A stretch of DNA of 64,000 bases from Nostoc sp. JL33 (GTDB lineage Bacteria > Cyanobacteriota > Cyanobacteriia > Cyanobacteriales > Nostocaceae), in contig NZ_JABXKP010000064.1 of assembly GCF_017114985.1 (NCBI RefSeq), positions 186,001 to 250,000 on the forward strand, given 5' to 3'. The first letter of the stretch is position 1, and the number at the start of each line of letters is the position of its first letter. A program made the translations under genes and the position numbers. Shown here one piece after another: positions 6,801 through 14,948 of the stretch. The notes under the pieces are model-generated. The model was not told the origin of the DNA. It was given only the letters and a program-made list of their open reading frames with translations, and searched no databases.

Positions 6801-9800
6801 CTAAACTTGACTGGGGTCAAACAACCACCCATCCCCGACTATCTCTTCTAAGCGTTGATTGAGCCGGGGGAGGAAATATTCTGGATCGTTGAGCCGTTGC
6901 TGAGTAAACCAAGTATTAAACCCTTCCTCTGTTTCAATTCCTTGGGCATCCGCCGCCCCTGATATGATCTCGAAACTACGCTCTTGGAGTTTCTCTAACT
7001 GCGGATCACCTTCACCTCGGTAGTTGCAAAAGAAAATTGCCGTTGCTCCTAGCAAAGCTTCTAATTCGTCACCTAGAGGGACTTTATTATATAAAACATT
7101 GATTAACTCAATGGTATCTGCTAAGGAAGCTTGAATCCTCAGTGTCAGCCAAATTGCTTGAGCTAGGTAAACCAAACCGTTGCTTTCATCTGCTACACCT
7201 AAGTTACTGAGAACCTTCACCAAATTAATGTATGCACGTATTTGTGCAAGTGTGACAGCAGCTTGCAAATTGTAATCTAACTGCCTAGCTTGATCTCCAG
7301 TTTCACCCGCCCAGTAAGACTGATTCGCTAGCGTCGCGGCTTTCTCTAGGTCATCGTTGATATCTTCTTCGATTTGCAAAGACTCTTCATAGAAAGCGAT
7401 CGCTCCTGAAATGTCTCCTTGTTCGGCTTTTAACCCTGCCATTTCGTGTAGTGTTTCAGCTTTCCCTAAGACATCGTTGATATCTTCTTCGATTTGCAAA
7501 CACTGTTTATAGAAAGCGATCGCCCCTAGTACGTCTCCTTGTTGGACTTTTAACCCTGCCATTTCGTGTAGGGTCGCGGCTTTTTCTTGCAAGTCCTCTT
7601 GGGGGCAAAGGTCTAAGGCTTGCTGAAAATGGACAACAGCCTCTTGCACAAAACCCAAAGCCTCTTCGGCACGGGCAATACTTCCCAAGATGCGGTAGTC
7701 TTGAAAAACTGCCAAGATTTGCTTACATAACTCAAAAGCTTCCACAAAGCGGGAACTGTTCACCCAACGGGTTGCAATCCAATCCCCAACGCTAACAGCA
7801 ATTTCTTGCTCTCTTGCCAGCAGTCCCAAACGGACAATTTCTAGTCCTTCTACTTCTCTAGGTTGGTTGGAGTCCTCCCACCAAACTTGATAAATTTTCC
7901 TCACCGCTTGCTGTCGGGTTGCTTGCCACTCTGACTGACTCAAGACTGATTCCAGCATTGGTTTTAAAATTGTCGCCACTCGGTAATTAGCTGGCTGGAT
8001 GGGGTCAGTGGTGGCGAACTCCACTAGGCTGAGGCTGATGGGAGCATCCCAAATGTGCAAAATGCCCTCCGTCAAGCAGACGCTATGGGATGAGACTAGA
8101 ATCCTGGTGGGGCTACGGAAACAAAGTCTGCCTAGCCTTTTCCTAAGGGAGACACTGCGCCTATGGCTGCTGCGAAGCAGTAGGCCGGCTAGGTTTAGTT
8201 CGCGCACAGAGAAGTCTGAGCGCCGGGAACCGATGTTAGCGCAGCCCAACCCAGGCACCAGAACTTCTCTTATAGTCACCGCGCAAGGGACGGAGCGGAC
8301 TTGGTTTGTGTAGCGGCGAATTCTATTGGCCAGGTATTTGTGCAAAATTGGAATGCTCGCCAGGCTGACATCTGTTTGTTCGGGGAGGGTTGGGGAGAGG
8401 TTCTGCATGAAGACACTAATTATCTCCTCTGTCACAGGCAGATCAAAGACACTCATCTGGGCGAGAAACTTTTGTTCTTCCGGTTCCAAGCTACCCAGCA
8501 GAGTTTGTGCCAAAATATTTTCACGAAACTTTGGCTCAGTCTTCTCCAGCCGATTCAGGAGTTGAGCCCCCGCTAGTCCTAGTTGCCCAATCACCTCCAA
8601 TAACCACTTCAGCAAACGAGGGTTACCATTGGCAATGTTAATAATCCTCTGAGTTCTTAACTGTTGCTTAACTTTTTTATTTAAGGGAAAGCAGATTTGA
8701 TCAATATCACTGCTGCTCATCCTTGCTAAAGATTCCAAGTGCAGGCGGTGGGGTGGCAAGGTGTCTGATTTCAAATAGCGACAGGTGACAATCAGCCGAC
8801 TTTCTGCCCCGGTTTCTGCCAATGCTGCACAAATCGCCTCTAAAATCTCGTAAGCCTCTGCCGTCATCCGCAATGAGCCATCTTCAATATTAGAATTGGG
8901 GATGTTTTGCTCAAAGCCATCCAGCACTAGCAGCAAGGGTTGGTTATGGACGTTTTCTATTGCTTTAAAGAAGTTTTGCAACCGCCCTTTGAGAGTTACT
9001 TTTGGTTGATTCAAAAGTGCGGGCACATCTGCAAACTCCTGATACTTATTGGAAAGCTTAGTCAGCAAACCCCACTCATCCAGAGGGCCAATCAACACGA
9101 CTCGCGCAAAATTGGGACGCTGCGCCTGCACTCGCGTACATAACTGCGCCGCCAAGCTACTTTTGCCCACTCCGTCCATCCCGGCAATAAACACACCGAT
9201 TTGCTCGCTGGTTTCCTGCAATGCCTTGAGACACCGTTGCAAATCTCGCCTGCGTCCGACAAATTCAAACTGACTGGCAACTTTGATTTGATTATTCTCA
9301 TCCAGAAATTCTGGCTCTGGGGCTGTGAACTTCCGCCTTTGACGATTTTTTGTTCTCAGTGGTGTCACCAGTTCTGCAATCGGGCGCGTATCCCGATACA
9401 TCCGCAACAGATGCCAGTCGGTGCATTTTTTGTCAATCATCTCCTGCTGCGCCGCTTTGATTGCTGCTTCCACACTTGCCCCCGCCGCCAAAGCTCGATA
9501 GAGTGCCTGTGCCGCTACAATACCCGTGCGCTCATACACCGGAAGCGCCCAGCCTAAAACTATACCTGCCCCCGCCTTCACCAATGCCTGAGCTATCGAG
9601 GGTACTGTCCCCTTGTTAGGAACCTGTCCCAGATGAGAACCAGAGAGAAAAATTACACGGGGCCAGCGTCCGCGAAAGCCTCTAGCTAAGTCATTGACGG
9701 TAGTAAGTTGCAAATCCCCCACATCATCTTCAGTGATCAAGCAAGGAGTATTGTCTGGTAGTGTTGCACCTTGTGGCAGCAAATAGCCGTAATCTTTTCT

Positions 9801-10469
9801 GGTATAAATTATCCCGTGTCCCGTGAGGTGAAAGACATCAAAATAGTTTTCTGGGTAGGATTGCACCAAATTAGCTAACTCTGCAACTGAGCCACTTGAC
9901 TCGACAATCAACACCAAAGGCTGCTCTTTGGTTGCTTGCAAAATGTTCGCTTCTTGCTGCTCAAAGCTTAGTGGTGGAACTCTGGGATCTTCAGGAGAAG
10001 TCGCCATGAATAGCAACCGCAATGGACGATTTTGCACGCCAATCACTTGGGCTTGACGCTGCTGCACAGAACGCACTGGCAAGACGGAAATATCCCGGCG
10101 TTCTACTAAAAACTCTGCACCATCATGTAGTAATTCCCAAGGCAAATGTGCCAATCCCAACGCTACTCTTTCTGTTTCTGGGTTCAACCCCTGTGCTTCG
10201 CTGGTTTGAATCAAATCCAGATAAATTGTTTGATCTACTTCATTTAGCGACCTTCTCAGCCATCCCTCATTACCATCCAGCCATTGATAAAGTTGATGTC
10301 CCAACTGGGTGAGATCGGTTAAGGCTATTGTTTGTTGAGTATAATAATTTTGCTCACACAAATCAATCAGCGCTGCTAACTCTGCTTTATCCAAGGGACG
10401 TGAAACATTGTTAAAGCGCAGTTCAAAAGTTTGCTGTTGACTGAGGGCGAAGGTGAGCTTTAGGGGCAT
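6801..10469 (-). CDS. CHAT-NTPase-TPR protein (STAND-like), CHAT cysteine replaced
   Basis: This is a protein of about 1222 residues from ATG 10469; an upstream TTG is less likely. Order: helical N-terminus; CHAT caspase-like protease domain (about 100-370) with LPWELLHDG and the catalytic-His motif HLTGHG near 216; NTPase with GRRRDL, Walker A GMDGVGKSS (near 431) and Walker B LLLVLDGFEQN (near 515); a winged-helix/helical region; TPRs (about 930-1060); and an acidic tail. Where CHAT proteins usually carry the catalytic Cys (FLSGCxxG), this reads FLSGSHLG. STAND NTPases with CHAT and TPR often act in signalling, programmed death or phage defence. A segment at about residues 716-810 is repeat-derived. 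Confidence 0.85.
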   Translation of the reverse strand: MPLKLTFALSQQQTFELRFNNVSRPLDKAELAALIDLCEQNYYTQQTIALTDLTQLGHQLYQWLDGNEGWLRRSLNEVDQTIYLDLIQTSEAQGLNPETERVALGLAHLPWELLHDGAEFLVERRDISVLPVRSVQQRQAQVIGVQNRPLRLLFMATSPEDPRVPPLSFEQQEANILQATKEQPLVLIVESSGSVAELANLVQSYPENYFDVFHLTGHGIIYTRKDYGYLLPQGATLPDNTPCLITEDDVGDLQLTTVNDLARGFRGRWPRVIFLSGSHLGQVPNKGTVPSIAQALVKAGAGIVLGWALPVYERTGIVAAQALYRALAAGASVEAAIKAAQQEMIDKKCTDWHLLRMYRDTRPIAELVTPLRTKNRQRRKFTAPEPEFLDENNQIKVASQFEFVGRRRDLQRCLKALQETSEQIGVFIAGMDGVGKSSLAAQLCTRVQAQRPNFARVVLIGPLDEWGLLTKLSNKYQEFADVPALLNQPKVTLKGRLQNFFKAIENVHNQPLLLVLDGFEQNIPNSNIEDGSLRMTAEAYEILEAICAALAETGAESRLIVTCRYLKSDTLPPHRLHLESLARMSSSDIDQICFPLNKKVKQQLRTQRIINIANGNPRLLKWLLEVIGQLGLAGAQLLNRLEKTEPKFRENILAQTLLGSLEPEEQKFLAQMSVFDLPVTEEIISVFMQNLSPTLPEQTDVSLASIPILHKYLANRIRRYTNQVRSVPCAVTIREVLVPGLGCANIGSRRSDFSVRELNLAGLLLRSSHRRSVSLRKRLGRLCFRSPTRILVSSHSVCLTEGILHIWDAPISLSLVEFATTDPIQPANYRVATILKPMLESVLSQSEWQATRQQAVRKIYQVWWEDSNQPREVEGLEIVRLGLLAREQEIAVSVGDWIATRWVNSSRFVEAFELCKQILAVFQDYRILGSIARAEEALGFVQEAVVHFQQALDLCPQEDLQEKAATLHEMAGLKVQQGDVLGAIAFYKQCLQIEEDINDVLGKAETLHEMAGLKAEQGDISGAIAFYEESLQIEEDINDDLEKAATLANQSYWAGETGDQARQLDYNLQAAVTLAQIRAYINLVKVLSNLGVADESNGLVYLAQAIWLTLRIQASLADTIELINVLYNKVPLGDELEALLGATAIFFCNYRGEGDPQLEKLQERSFEIISGAADAQGIETEEGFNTWFTQQRLNDPEYFLPRLNQRLEEIVGDGWLFDPSQV
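8060..8320. repeat. repeat-derived insertion inside the CHAT-NTPase gene
   Basis: Within the large gene a stretch of about 250 bp has composition and motifs of dispersed cyanobacterial repeats (for example AAGGGAGACACTGCGCC and CTGCTGCGAAGCAGTAGG). Its translation is arginine- and serine-rich, with runs such as LLLRSSHRRSVSLRKRLGRL, unlike the surrounding acidic helical protein. The flanks (HKYLANRIRRYT and GILHIWDAPISL) read as normal protein. The frame stays open through it, so the insertion is in frame and translated unless the boundaries are less clean than they look. Confidence 0.6.
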
Positions 10470-10555
10470 GGTTTGTCGAAATAGTTTCCACAAGAACCTT
10501 CACGGTATTATCACTTACTTCCTAAAGGCTTGCACACTCCCTAAAGGCTTAGTTA

Positions 10556-11575
10556 TCATCGTCGATATTCGTCGCCACAATCGCCGATTAACTGATACAA
10601 ATCCCGTGATTGCTGAGATACTGCATTGATGCGATCGCGATCGTCAGCATCTAAACTAAAATTAAATATTTTGGCGTTATCTTCTAGATGTTCCGATACA
10701 CCAAGCTTTGCACCAACTATCACACCTGCCACTGTTGGCTGATCTAAGATGTAACGCACTGCTACGTTAGAAATACTTACCCCATGCTTATTAGCAATTT
10801 CCTTCAGGATAGCCAGCAACTCTTGAAATAATTGCCAACCACCCCAAGCATCAAGCATATTTTTATATTTTTTCAAACTAGCTGTAGACAGATCAAATCC
10901 TCGCGGTTCTGGTTTACCCAAATAGTTTTCTGATAACAAACCGCCGCACAGTGTACCGTAAGTAAAAAGTTTTATGTCATGCTGTTGACAAAACTCCACC
11001 ATATTAACTTCGGGACGGCGGTCAACAAGGGAAAATTGCACTTGGTTAGAAACAATTTTGATGCCTGCTTCGGTAATAATCTTCAAGTGTTCCGTGTCAA
11101 AATTAGTTAAACCTAGATGCTTAATTTTACCCTCAGTCTGAAGTTCGGCCAGATATTTTAGGGCATCCAGGTAATTTTTATCCTGATATTCCCACCAATG
11201 GAATTGCATCAAATCTAACGATTCTACATTCATTCTTCTCAGGGAAATATCAATATTTTCCTCAACCAGTTTTTTCGTCATTTTGCCTGGACGAGGTACC
11301 CATTTTGTAAAGGCTTGCACCTGAGATAAAGCAGCTTTTCCACGAGTATCAATTAGTTCACAGCGAAACTCACCAATAAAATCTTCTGCAGGGCCATAAT
11401 GGTCTGCTAAATCCCAAGTGGTAAAGCCTGCGTCTAAATATTTGAACATAGTCTCAATCGCGGCTTGGGGATTTATCTGTCCGTGTGCGCCGGAGACTTG
11501 CCACATACCATTTAATATACGGCAGATGTTTAAATCGGGAGTGAATTGGAGACGGCTAGCTGCGGGTAAGTTCAT
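10556..11575 (-). CDS. aldo/keto reductase
   Basis: This 339-residue TIM-barrel oxidoreductase uses NAD(P)H to reduce carbonyl compounds. The catalytic tetrad is visible in order: Asp and Tyr in TTWDLADHYG, Lys in QAFTKWVP, His in DLMQFHWW. Later motifs GKIKHLGLTNF and KLFTYGTLCGG are typical, and GVIVGAK near the C-terminus fits the cofactor-binding loop. ATG 11575 is preferred over a TTG six bases upstream. It sits alone on the minus strand between the CHAT gene and a heptanucleotide repeat. The natural substrate is not indicated. Confidence 0.9.
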   Translation of the reverse strand: MNLPAASRLQFTPDLNICRILNGMWQVSGAHGQINPQAAIETMFKYLDAGFTTWDLADHYGPAEDFIGEFRCELIDTRGKAALSQVQAFTKWVPRPGKMTKKLVEENIDISLRRMNVESLDLMQFHWWEYQDKNYLDALKYLAELQTEGKIKHLGLTNFDTEHLKIITEAGIKIVSNQVQFSLVDRRPEVNMVEFCQQHDIKLFTYGTLCGGLLSENYLGKPEPRGFDLSTASLKKYKNMLDAWGGWQLFQELLAILKEIANKHGVSISNVAVRYILDQPTVAGVIVGAKLGVSEHLEDNAKIFNFSLDADDRDRINAVSQQSRDLYQLIGDCGDEYRR

Positions 11576-11581
11576 TTTCAA

Positions 11582-11672
11582 GTTTAGGAGTTGGGAGTGG
11601 GAGTTAGGAGTGAGGAGTTAGGAGTGAGGAGTTAGGAGTTAGGAGTTAAGAGTTTGGAGTGAGAAGAGTAGT
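11582..11672. repeat. heptanucleotide tandem repeat (GGAGTTA/GGAGTGA, LTRR-type)
   Basis: About a dozen degenerate copies of a 7-bp unit (GGAGTTA, GGAGTGA, GGAGTGG) lie directly upstream of the aldo/keto reductase start. Short tandemly repeated repetitive (STRR/LTRR) sequences of this kind are well known in heterocystous cyanobacteria. The unit also occurs at 43424-43498 and 51040-51125. Confidence 0.85.
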
Positions 11673-11734
11673 TTTTTCACTCACCTCTTCCGATTTTGAC
11701 ATACTAGTTGGAGGCATAAGTGTGCGAACCAATA

Positions 11735-11959
11735 CTACAGGGATTCAAAGTCAGTTGTAAATCCAGTAAAATTTGCACAATCTTCTTGAAAGGCTTCTGC
11801 ATCACCAACATCTTCAATTTTATAGGACATGATGCGCGTCCCATCTGGCATTTTTTTGGAACCAATCAATTCACCTTGATATTTCTCTGCGATCGCTTTA
11901 AATTCAGTACCATATCGCTTCCAGGCATCGCCCGAACAAGTAATATTTACTCGCCACAT
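11735..11959 (-). CDS. small conserved-looking hypothetical protein (74 aa)
   Basis: The frame starts at ATG 11959 with MWRVNITCSGDAWKRYG, continues FKAIAEKYQGELIGSKKMPD, and ends in an acidic FQEDCANFTGFTTDFESL. The alternation of short strands and helices and the GTRIMSYKIEDVGDAEAFQED stretch would suit a small alpha/beta fold. It carries a HIP1 site and normal codon choice, which supports it being real. I do not recognise a family. Confidence 0.55.
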   Translation of the reverse strand: MWRVNITCSGDAWKRYGTEFKAIAEKYQGELIGSKKMPDGTRIMSYKIEDVGDAEAFQEDCANFTGFTTDFESL

Positions 11960-12154
11960 GTTTCAGTCTCAATTACTACCACTAAATATTAATCATCTCA
12001 CAAATGGGCAAGATGTTACACATCACCTCTTTGGGGCTGTGATTTTCTATCTAAAGGAAGTGCCGAGCCGAATCATACTACGCCATAATGTTGATGTAGG
12101 AACATTTCTAGAAAATTTTATCCATCCAAATTACTTAAATCCCAAGAGTTAAAA

Positions 12155-12955
12155 ATGCCTAACAATATCAAACAACAAATTCAAGCAGACCTGCAACAAG
12201 CGAAAGAAACCGGACAATTAAGAACTGATCGGATTCGAGAAATTGTGAAATCCGCAGTTTCTCAAGTATCTTCTGAGTTTAAACAAGGTTCTACTGAACT
12301 TCGTAGCCTTGTTAGAGATGCAGTTTCTGCTGTAGTTGAAAACTTCCAAGAAAAAGGTAGCGAACTCAAAGATGAAGTGACAGCTTCCATTGAAGGAGCG
12401 CTGGAAGGAATTAATAGTCAAAGACACGAAAACATTGCTAAAACTCAGACAGATATAAAGAGGTTACAGGCTCAACTGGATGGTGAAGAAGAACAACTCC
12501 AACAAGAGGTTGATGTAATCTTGGCAGAGATTGAAGAGACGGGTAAGGAAAAACCTGCTAGTACAAAAACTGCAATTGATTCTGCTGTCAATGCTATTAA
12601 AGATAGTGAAGAAGTAGGATTGTTAAAGAAGCGTTACGCGCAACTACAAGCGCAGCTAGCGATTGTTAGAGCTAACTTAGCTGCACGACATGGCGGACGT
12701 TCTCTAGAAGTTCAAGATTATCTAGACGAGGCTAAACACTGGTATGATAAAGCTCGTCCTCAAGCAGAATCTATGGCTGCACAGGTAGGAGAGAAGCGAT
12801 CGCAGCTAGAAGAGCAACTGGGTGAAGCTGGTACATCTGTAGCGAAAAAAGAGCGCCAAATCAAACAAACGTTGAGACAGTTACTCTTAACGGCGGCTGA
12901 CTTGTTCAAAGATAAGGACTCTGCTGATAAAAAGCGGGATACTATTCATAAATAG
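12155..12955 (+). CDS. long coiled-coil protein (266 aa), apolipoprotein-like repeats
   Basis: The whole protein is predicted helical and rich in Gln, Glu, Lys and Ala. It begins NNIKQQIQADLQQAKETGQL, contains amphipathic repeats such as SELKDEVTASIEGALEGIN, and a central KTQTDIKRLQAQLDGEEEQL coiled coil. There are no membrane segments and no cysteines. It resembles apolipoprotein A/E-like or LEA-like helical proteins annotated in cyanobacteria, perhaps a membrane- or stress-associated structural protein. Function is inference. A perfect 15-bp stem lies 40 bp after its stop. Confidence 0.7.
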   Translation: MPNNIKQQIQADLQQAKETGQLRTDRIREIVKSAVSQVSSEFKQGSTELRSLVRDAVSAVVENFQEKGSELKDEVTASIEGALEGINSQRHENIAKTQTDIKRLQAQLDGEEEQLQQEVDVILAEIEETGKEKPASTKTAIDSAVNAIKDSEEVGLLKKRYAQLQAQLAIVRANLAARHGGRSLEVQDYLDEAKHWYDKARPQAESMAAQVGEKRSQLEEQLGEAGTSVAKKERQIKQTLRQLLLTAADLFKDKDSADKKRDTIHK

Positions 12956-12994
12956 ACTGTTTTGATGTTCATTTAACTCAGTAAATTTTAATTA

Positions 12995-13026
12995 GGATGC
13001 GTTACGGCTAAAGCCGTAACGCATCC
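12995..13026. repeat. perfect hairpin, 15-bp stem
   Basis: GGATGCGTTACGGCT at 12995-13009 and its reverse complement at 13012-13026 are separated by two bases. It lies 40 bp downstream of the coiled-coil gene. No T-tract follows, so it is more likely a repeat or an mRNA 3'-end stabiliser than a simple intrinsic terminator. A related GTGCGTTACGGTGT...CCTAACGCACC stem occurs at about 13228-13255. Confidence 0.65.
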
Positions 13027-13040
13027 CTGTATAAGGGATT

Positions 13041-13163
13041 GATATCATGTTCGCCAAGTTACCCATAATAAAAGAACCCCACCCCGCAAAAGCTGCGCTT
13101 TAGCTCCCCTGGGGTTGGGGGTGGGGTTCCGGGTATTATGCTTAATTGCCCGGACATCATATG
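13041..13163. mobile_element. MITE-like inverted-repeat unit (about 123 bp)
   Basis: The outer arms are imperfect inverted repeats: GATATCATGTTCGCC... on the left and, read on the other strand, CATATGATGTCCGGGC... on the right. Both lead into CATAATA and then a perfect GAACCCCACCCC stem. The internal sequence is a further GC-rich hairpin. Size, nesting and absence of a gene fit a miniature inverted-repeat element or a folded repeat family member. No clear target duplication was seen. Confidence 0.6.
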
Positions 13164-13292
13164 ACAATTAACAATTCAAAATTCTTGCATTAAAGATATT
13201 GGCAGATTCCATACATAAAAAAAGTGGTGCGTTACGGTGTTCTACCTAACGCACCCTATTTGATTGGAAATACTTAAAATTAATCTTGCGTA

Positions 13293-13484
13293 TTAGTAAA
13301 TACGTCCCCCTTCATTAAGTTGTTCATCATGCTTGGCAATCACCCAAATTGCATGAATACTACCGGGAAGCCAACCTAGAACTGTGAGCAAAATGTTAAT
13401 AAACAAAGTCGGGCCAACGCCAACTGTCAAGAAAACGCCTAAAGGAGGCACTAACAAACCAAGAAGAAAACGAACTAATTTCAT
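13293..13484 (-). CDS. Pmp3/YqaE (UPF0057) small membrane protein
   Basis: This 63-residue protein has two hydrophobic helices separated by a short loop: FLLGLLVPPLGVFLTVGVG and FINILLTVLGWLPGSIHAIW, then a charged tail. The PPLGVF and LGWLPGSIHA signatures define the Pmp3/YqaE proteolipid family, which is linked to salt and cold stress and membrane potential in plants, yeast and bacteria. The start is ATG 13484. Confidence 0.9.
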   Translation of the reverse strand: MKLVRFLLGLLVPPLGVFLTVGVGPTLFINILLTVLGWLPGSIHAIWVIAKHDEQLNEGGRIY

Positions 13485-13627
13485 GATTTTACAACTTTGT
13501 GATTTTGTTTAACTACATTCTCTTGAAGATACCGAATTAGGAAATCTACCTAATGAATTATCTTAATTCGGAGATTTTATATGGAGTAGAAACAGAATAT
13601 AACTAATCTTTCTACTCCTACTGATAC

Positions 13628-14026
13628 TTATCTAGAGGGTAACTGATCTTGGCTTTTAATATCACCACTGCCGGCTAAAAGGTTCTTTTCAACAAAGTAG
13701 TTGTTAATGAAGGTGTTAGCAAAAGTTAGAATAACTGGCCCAAGAAGGAAACCAATAATCCCACGAACTGCGAACCCAGGAACTAGCACTGCTGCTAACC
13801 AGAAACACAAACCGTTGACGACGAGCGAAAATGCTCCAAATGATAAAAAGTTAAGTGGTAGAGAAAGAGCAGACAGAACTGGTTTAACTGAACCGTTAAT
13901 TAAACCAATTACTAAAGCAGCAATCATAGCTGCGGGAAAATTAGCAATATTAACGCCTGGAACAACTAAATCAACAATCAACAGGCTCAAAGCTGTAGCT
14001 AGGGCGGTTAATAATGGTGTTAGCAT
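13628..14026 (-). CDS. PF04020-type four-helix membrane protein (phage holin 4TM family)
   Basis: This 132-residue protein has four predicted transmembrane helices with the family signature IGLINGSVKPVLSALSLPLN and GFLLGPVILTFANTFINNYF. Despite the holin label, chromosomal cyanobacterial members are not linked to phage genes, and their role is unknown. A paralogue is at 43059-43421. It is transcribed in the same direction as the Pmp3 gene 143 bp downstream, so both may respond to the same envelope stress; that is inference. Confidence 0.8.
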   Translation of the reverse strand: MLTPLLTALATALSLLIVDLVVPGVNIANFPAAMIAALVIGLINGSVKPVLSALSLPLNFLSFGAFSLVVNGLCFWLAAVLVPGFAVRGIIGFLLGPVILTFANTFINNYFVEKNLLAGSGDIKSQDQLPSR

Positions 14027-14180
14027 TTTTCTTACCTAATCACTAAAGATTTTTTGTAACTTCTTATCTAATCTTTAACTATCTGCTAGGTTTTAACCTC
14101 TCTTGCAAGATAGAATTTGCTTCTACCGTTAGGCCGATCATTGAGAAAAATATAGCGGTTATAATATAGATGCAATCGAA

Positions 14181-14214
14181 AGTAGGGGCGCACAGCTAGC
14201 TATGCGCCCCTACT
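14181..14214. repeat. palindromic repeat, copy 1 (AGTAGGGGCGCA stem)
   Basis: AGTAGGGGCGCA at 14181-14192 pairs with TGCGCCCCTACT at 14203-14214 around a CAGCTAGCTA loop. A near-identical unit, fully palindromic, is at 30059-30090. Here it is followed by ATTTTT, so it could serve as a terminator. The rest of 14027-14593 has no gene. Confidence 0.75.
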
Positions 14215-14420
14215 ATTTTTGAGCAATTGCAAAACTCGCAAGTGCCGTGATGCAATGTTTTTAAGGGCTTGTCGTTACCCACATCTTTTCAATCACTCGC
14301 TTCGTTGCTATCCCGCTTGGGAATAAATTCCAAAGCTAATAGCTTGCATTCCTCTTAAGAGGACTAAATATAAGATTTTAAGCGATATAGATGACTAGAC
14401 TTTATATAAGCGAAAATTCC

Positions 14421-14491
14421 AGTCCACTTAAGTGGACTTGAGCTATTAGCCCAGAACTTAAGTTATGGGTGGGATGTCGGTCACTGCTACA
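14421..14491. repeat. dispersed palindromic repeat, copy 2
   Basis: It starts AGTCCACTTAAGTGGACT, a perfect palindrome, and continues through AGCTATTAGCCCAGAACTTA to GGGTGGGATGTCGGT, matching the order and spacing of the copy at 3312-3383. It lies between the PF04020 gene and the ferredoxin 3' end. No ORF is present. Confidence 0.7.
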
Positions 14492-14593
14492 CTTTATTGT
14501 TACATAAATGTTGGTAATCACAAGGTTTTTAAGGGTGCGTTATCTTAACACACCCGACAAATTTAAGATTAATTTAATGTCACAGGGCAACAA

Positions 14594-14935
14594 TCACTGA
14601 GATTTTCCCGACTCACGCTGATAGTAAAGGGCTGATTTATACAAGACTTGTTCTTGATGGGTTTCTAAAGTGCAATCAGACAAAGGGGAAGTTACACAAG
14701 TAACAACATAGCCAGCCTGTATTTCACTTGGACGCAGAAATTTTTGCTCACTTTGATCAACTTCACCGCTAATGAGTTTGGCGACGCAAGCAGAACATTC
14801 GCCTTGTTTGCACCCAGATGGTAGGCGGATGCTAGCTTCTTCTGCCATATCCAAAACATATTGATCGTCTGGTACTGGAATGGTGCGATCTAACCCAAGT
14901 GTAGGATTGATGAATCGAACTTGATAAACTGCCAT
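14594..14935 (-). CDS. 2Fe-2S ferredoxin (plant type)
   Basis: This 113-residue electron carrier has the plant-type cluster-binding motif PSGCKQGECSAC (Cys-X4-Cys-X2-Cys) and the distal ligand in YVVTCVTSP. It has the usual strand-rich N-terminus (YQVRFINP) but a tail of about 20 residues beyond the normal end (ALYYQRESGKSQ). It lies 13 bp downstream of tex, so it is probably in the same operon. It differs from the photosynthetic PetF (no AYRAGSCS), suggesting a specialised electron-donor role. Confidence 0.9.
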   Translation of the reverse strand: MAVYQVRFINPTLGLDRTIPVPDDQYVLDMAEEASIRLPSGCKQGECSACVAKLISGEVDQSEQKFLRPSEIQAGYVVTCVTSPLSDCTLETHQEQVLYKSALYYQRESGKSQ

Positions 14936-14948
14936 CTGCTGTTTCTAA

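Noticed and set aside
13628-14026. Prophage because of a holin-type protein
   Set aside because: PF04020 proteins are common chromosomal cyanobacterial membrane proteins; no other phage genes are near.
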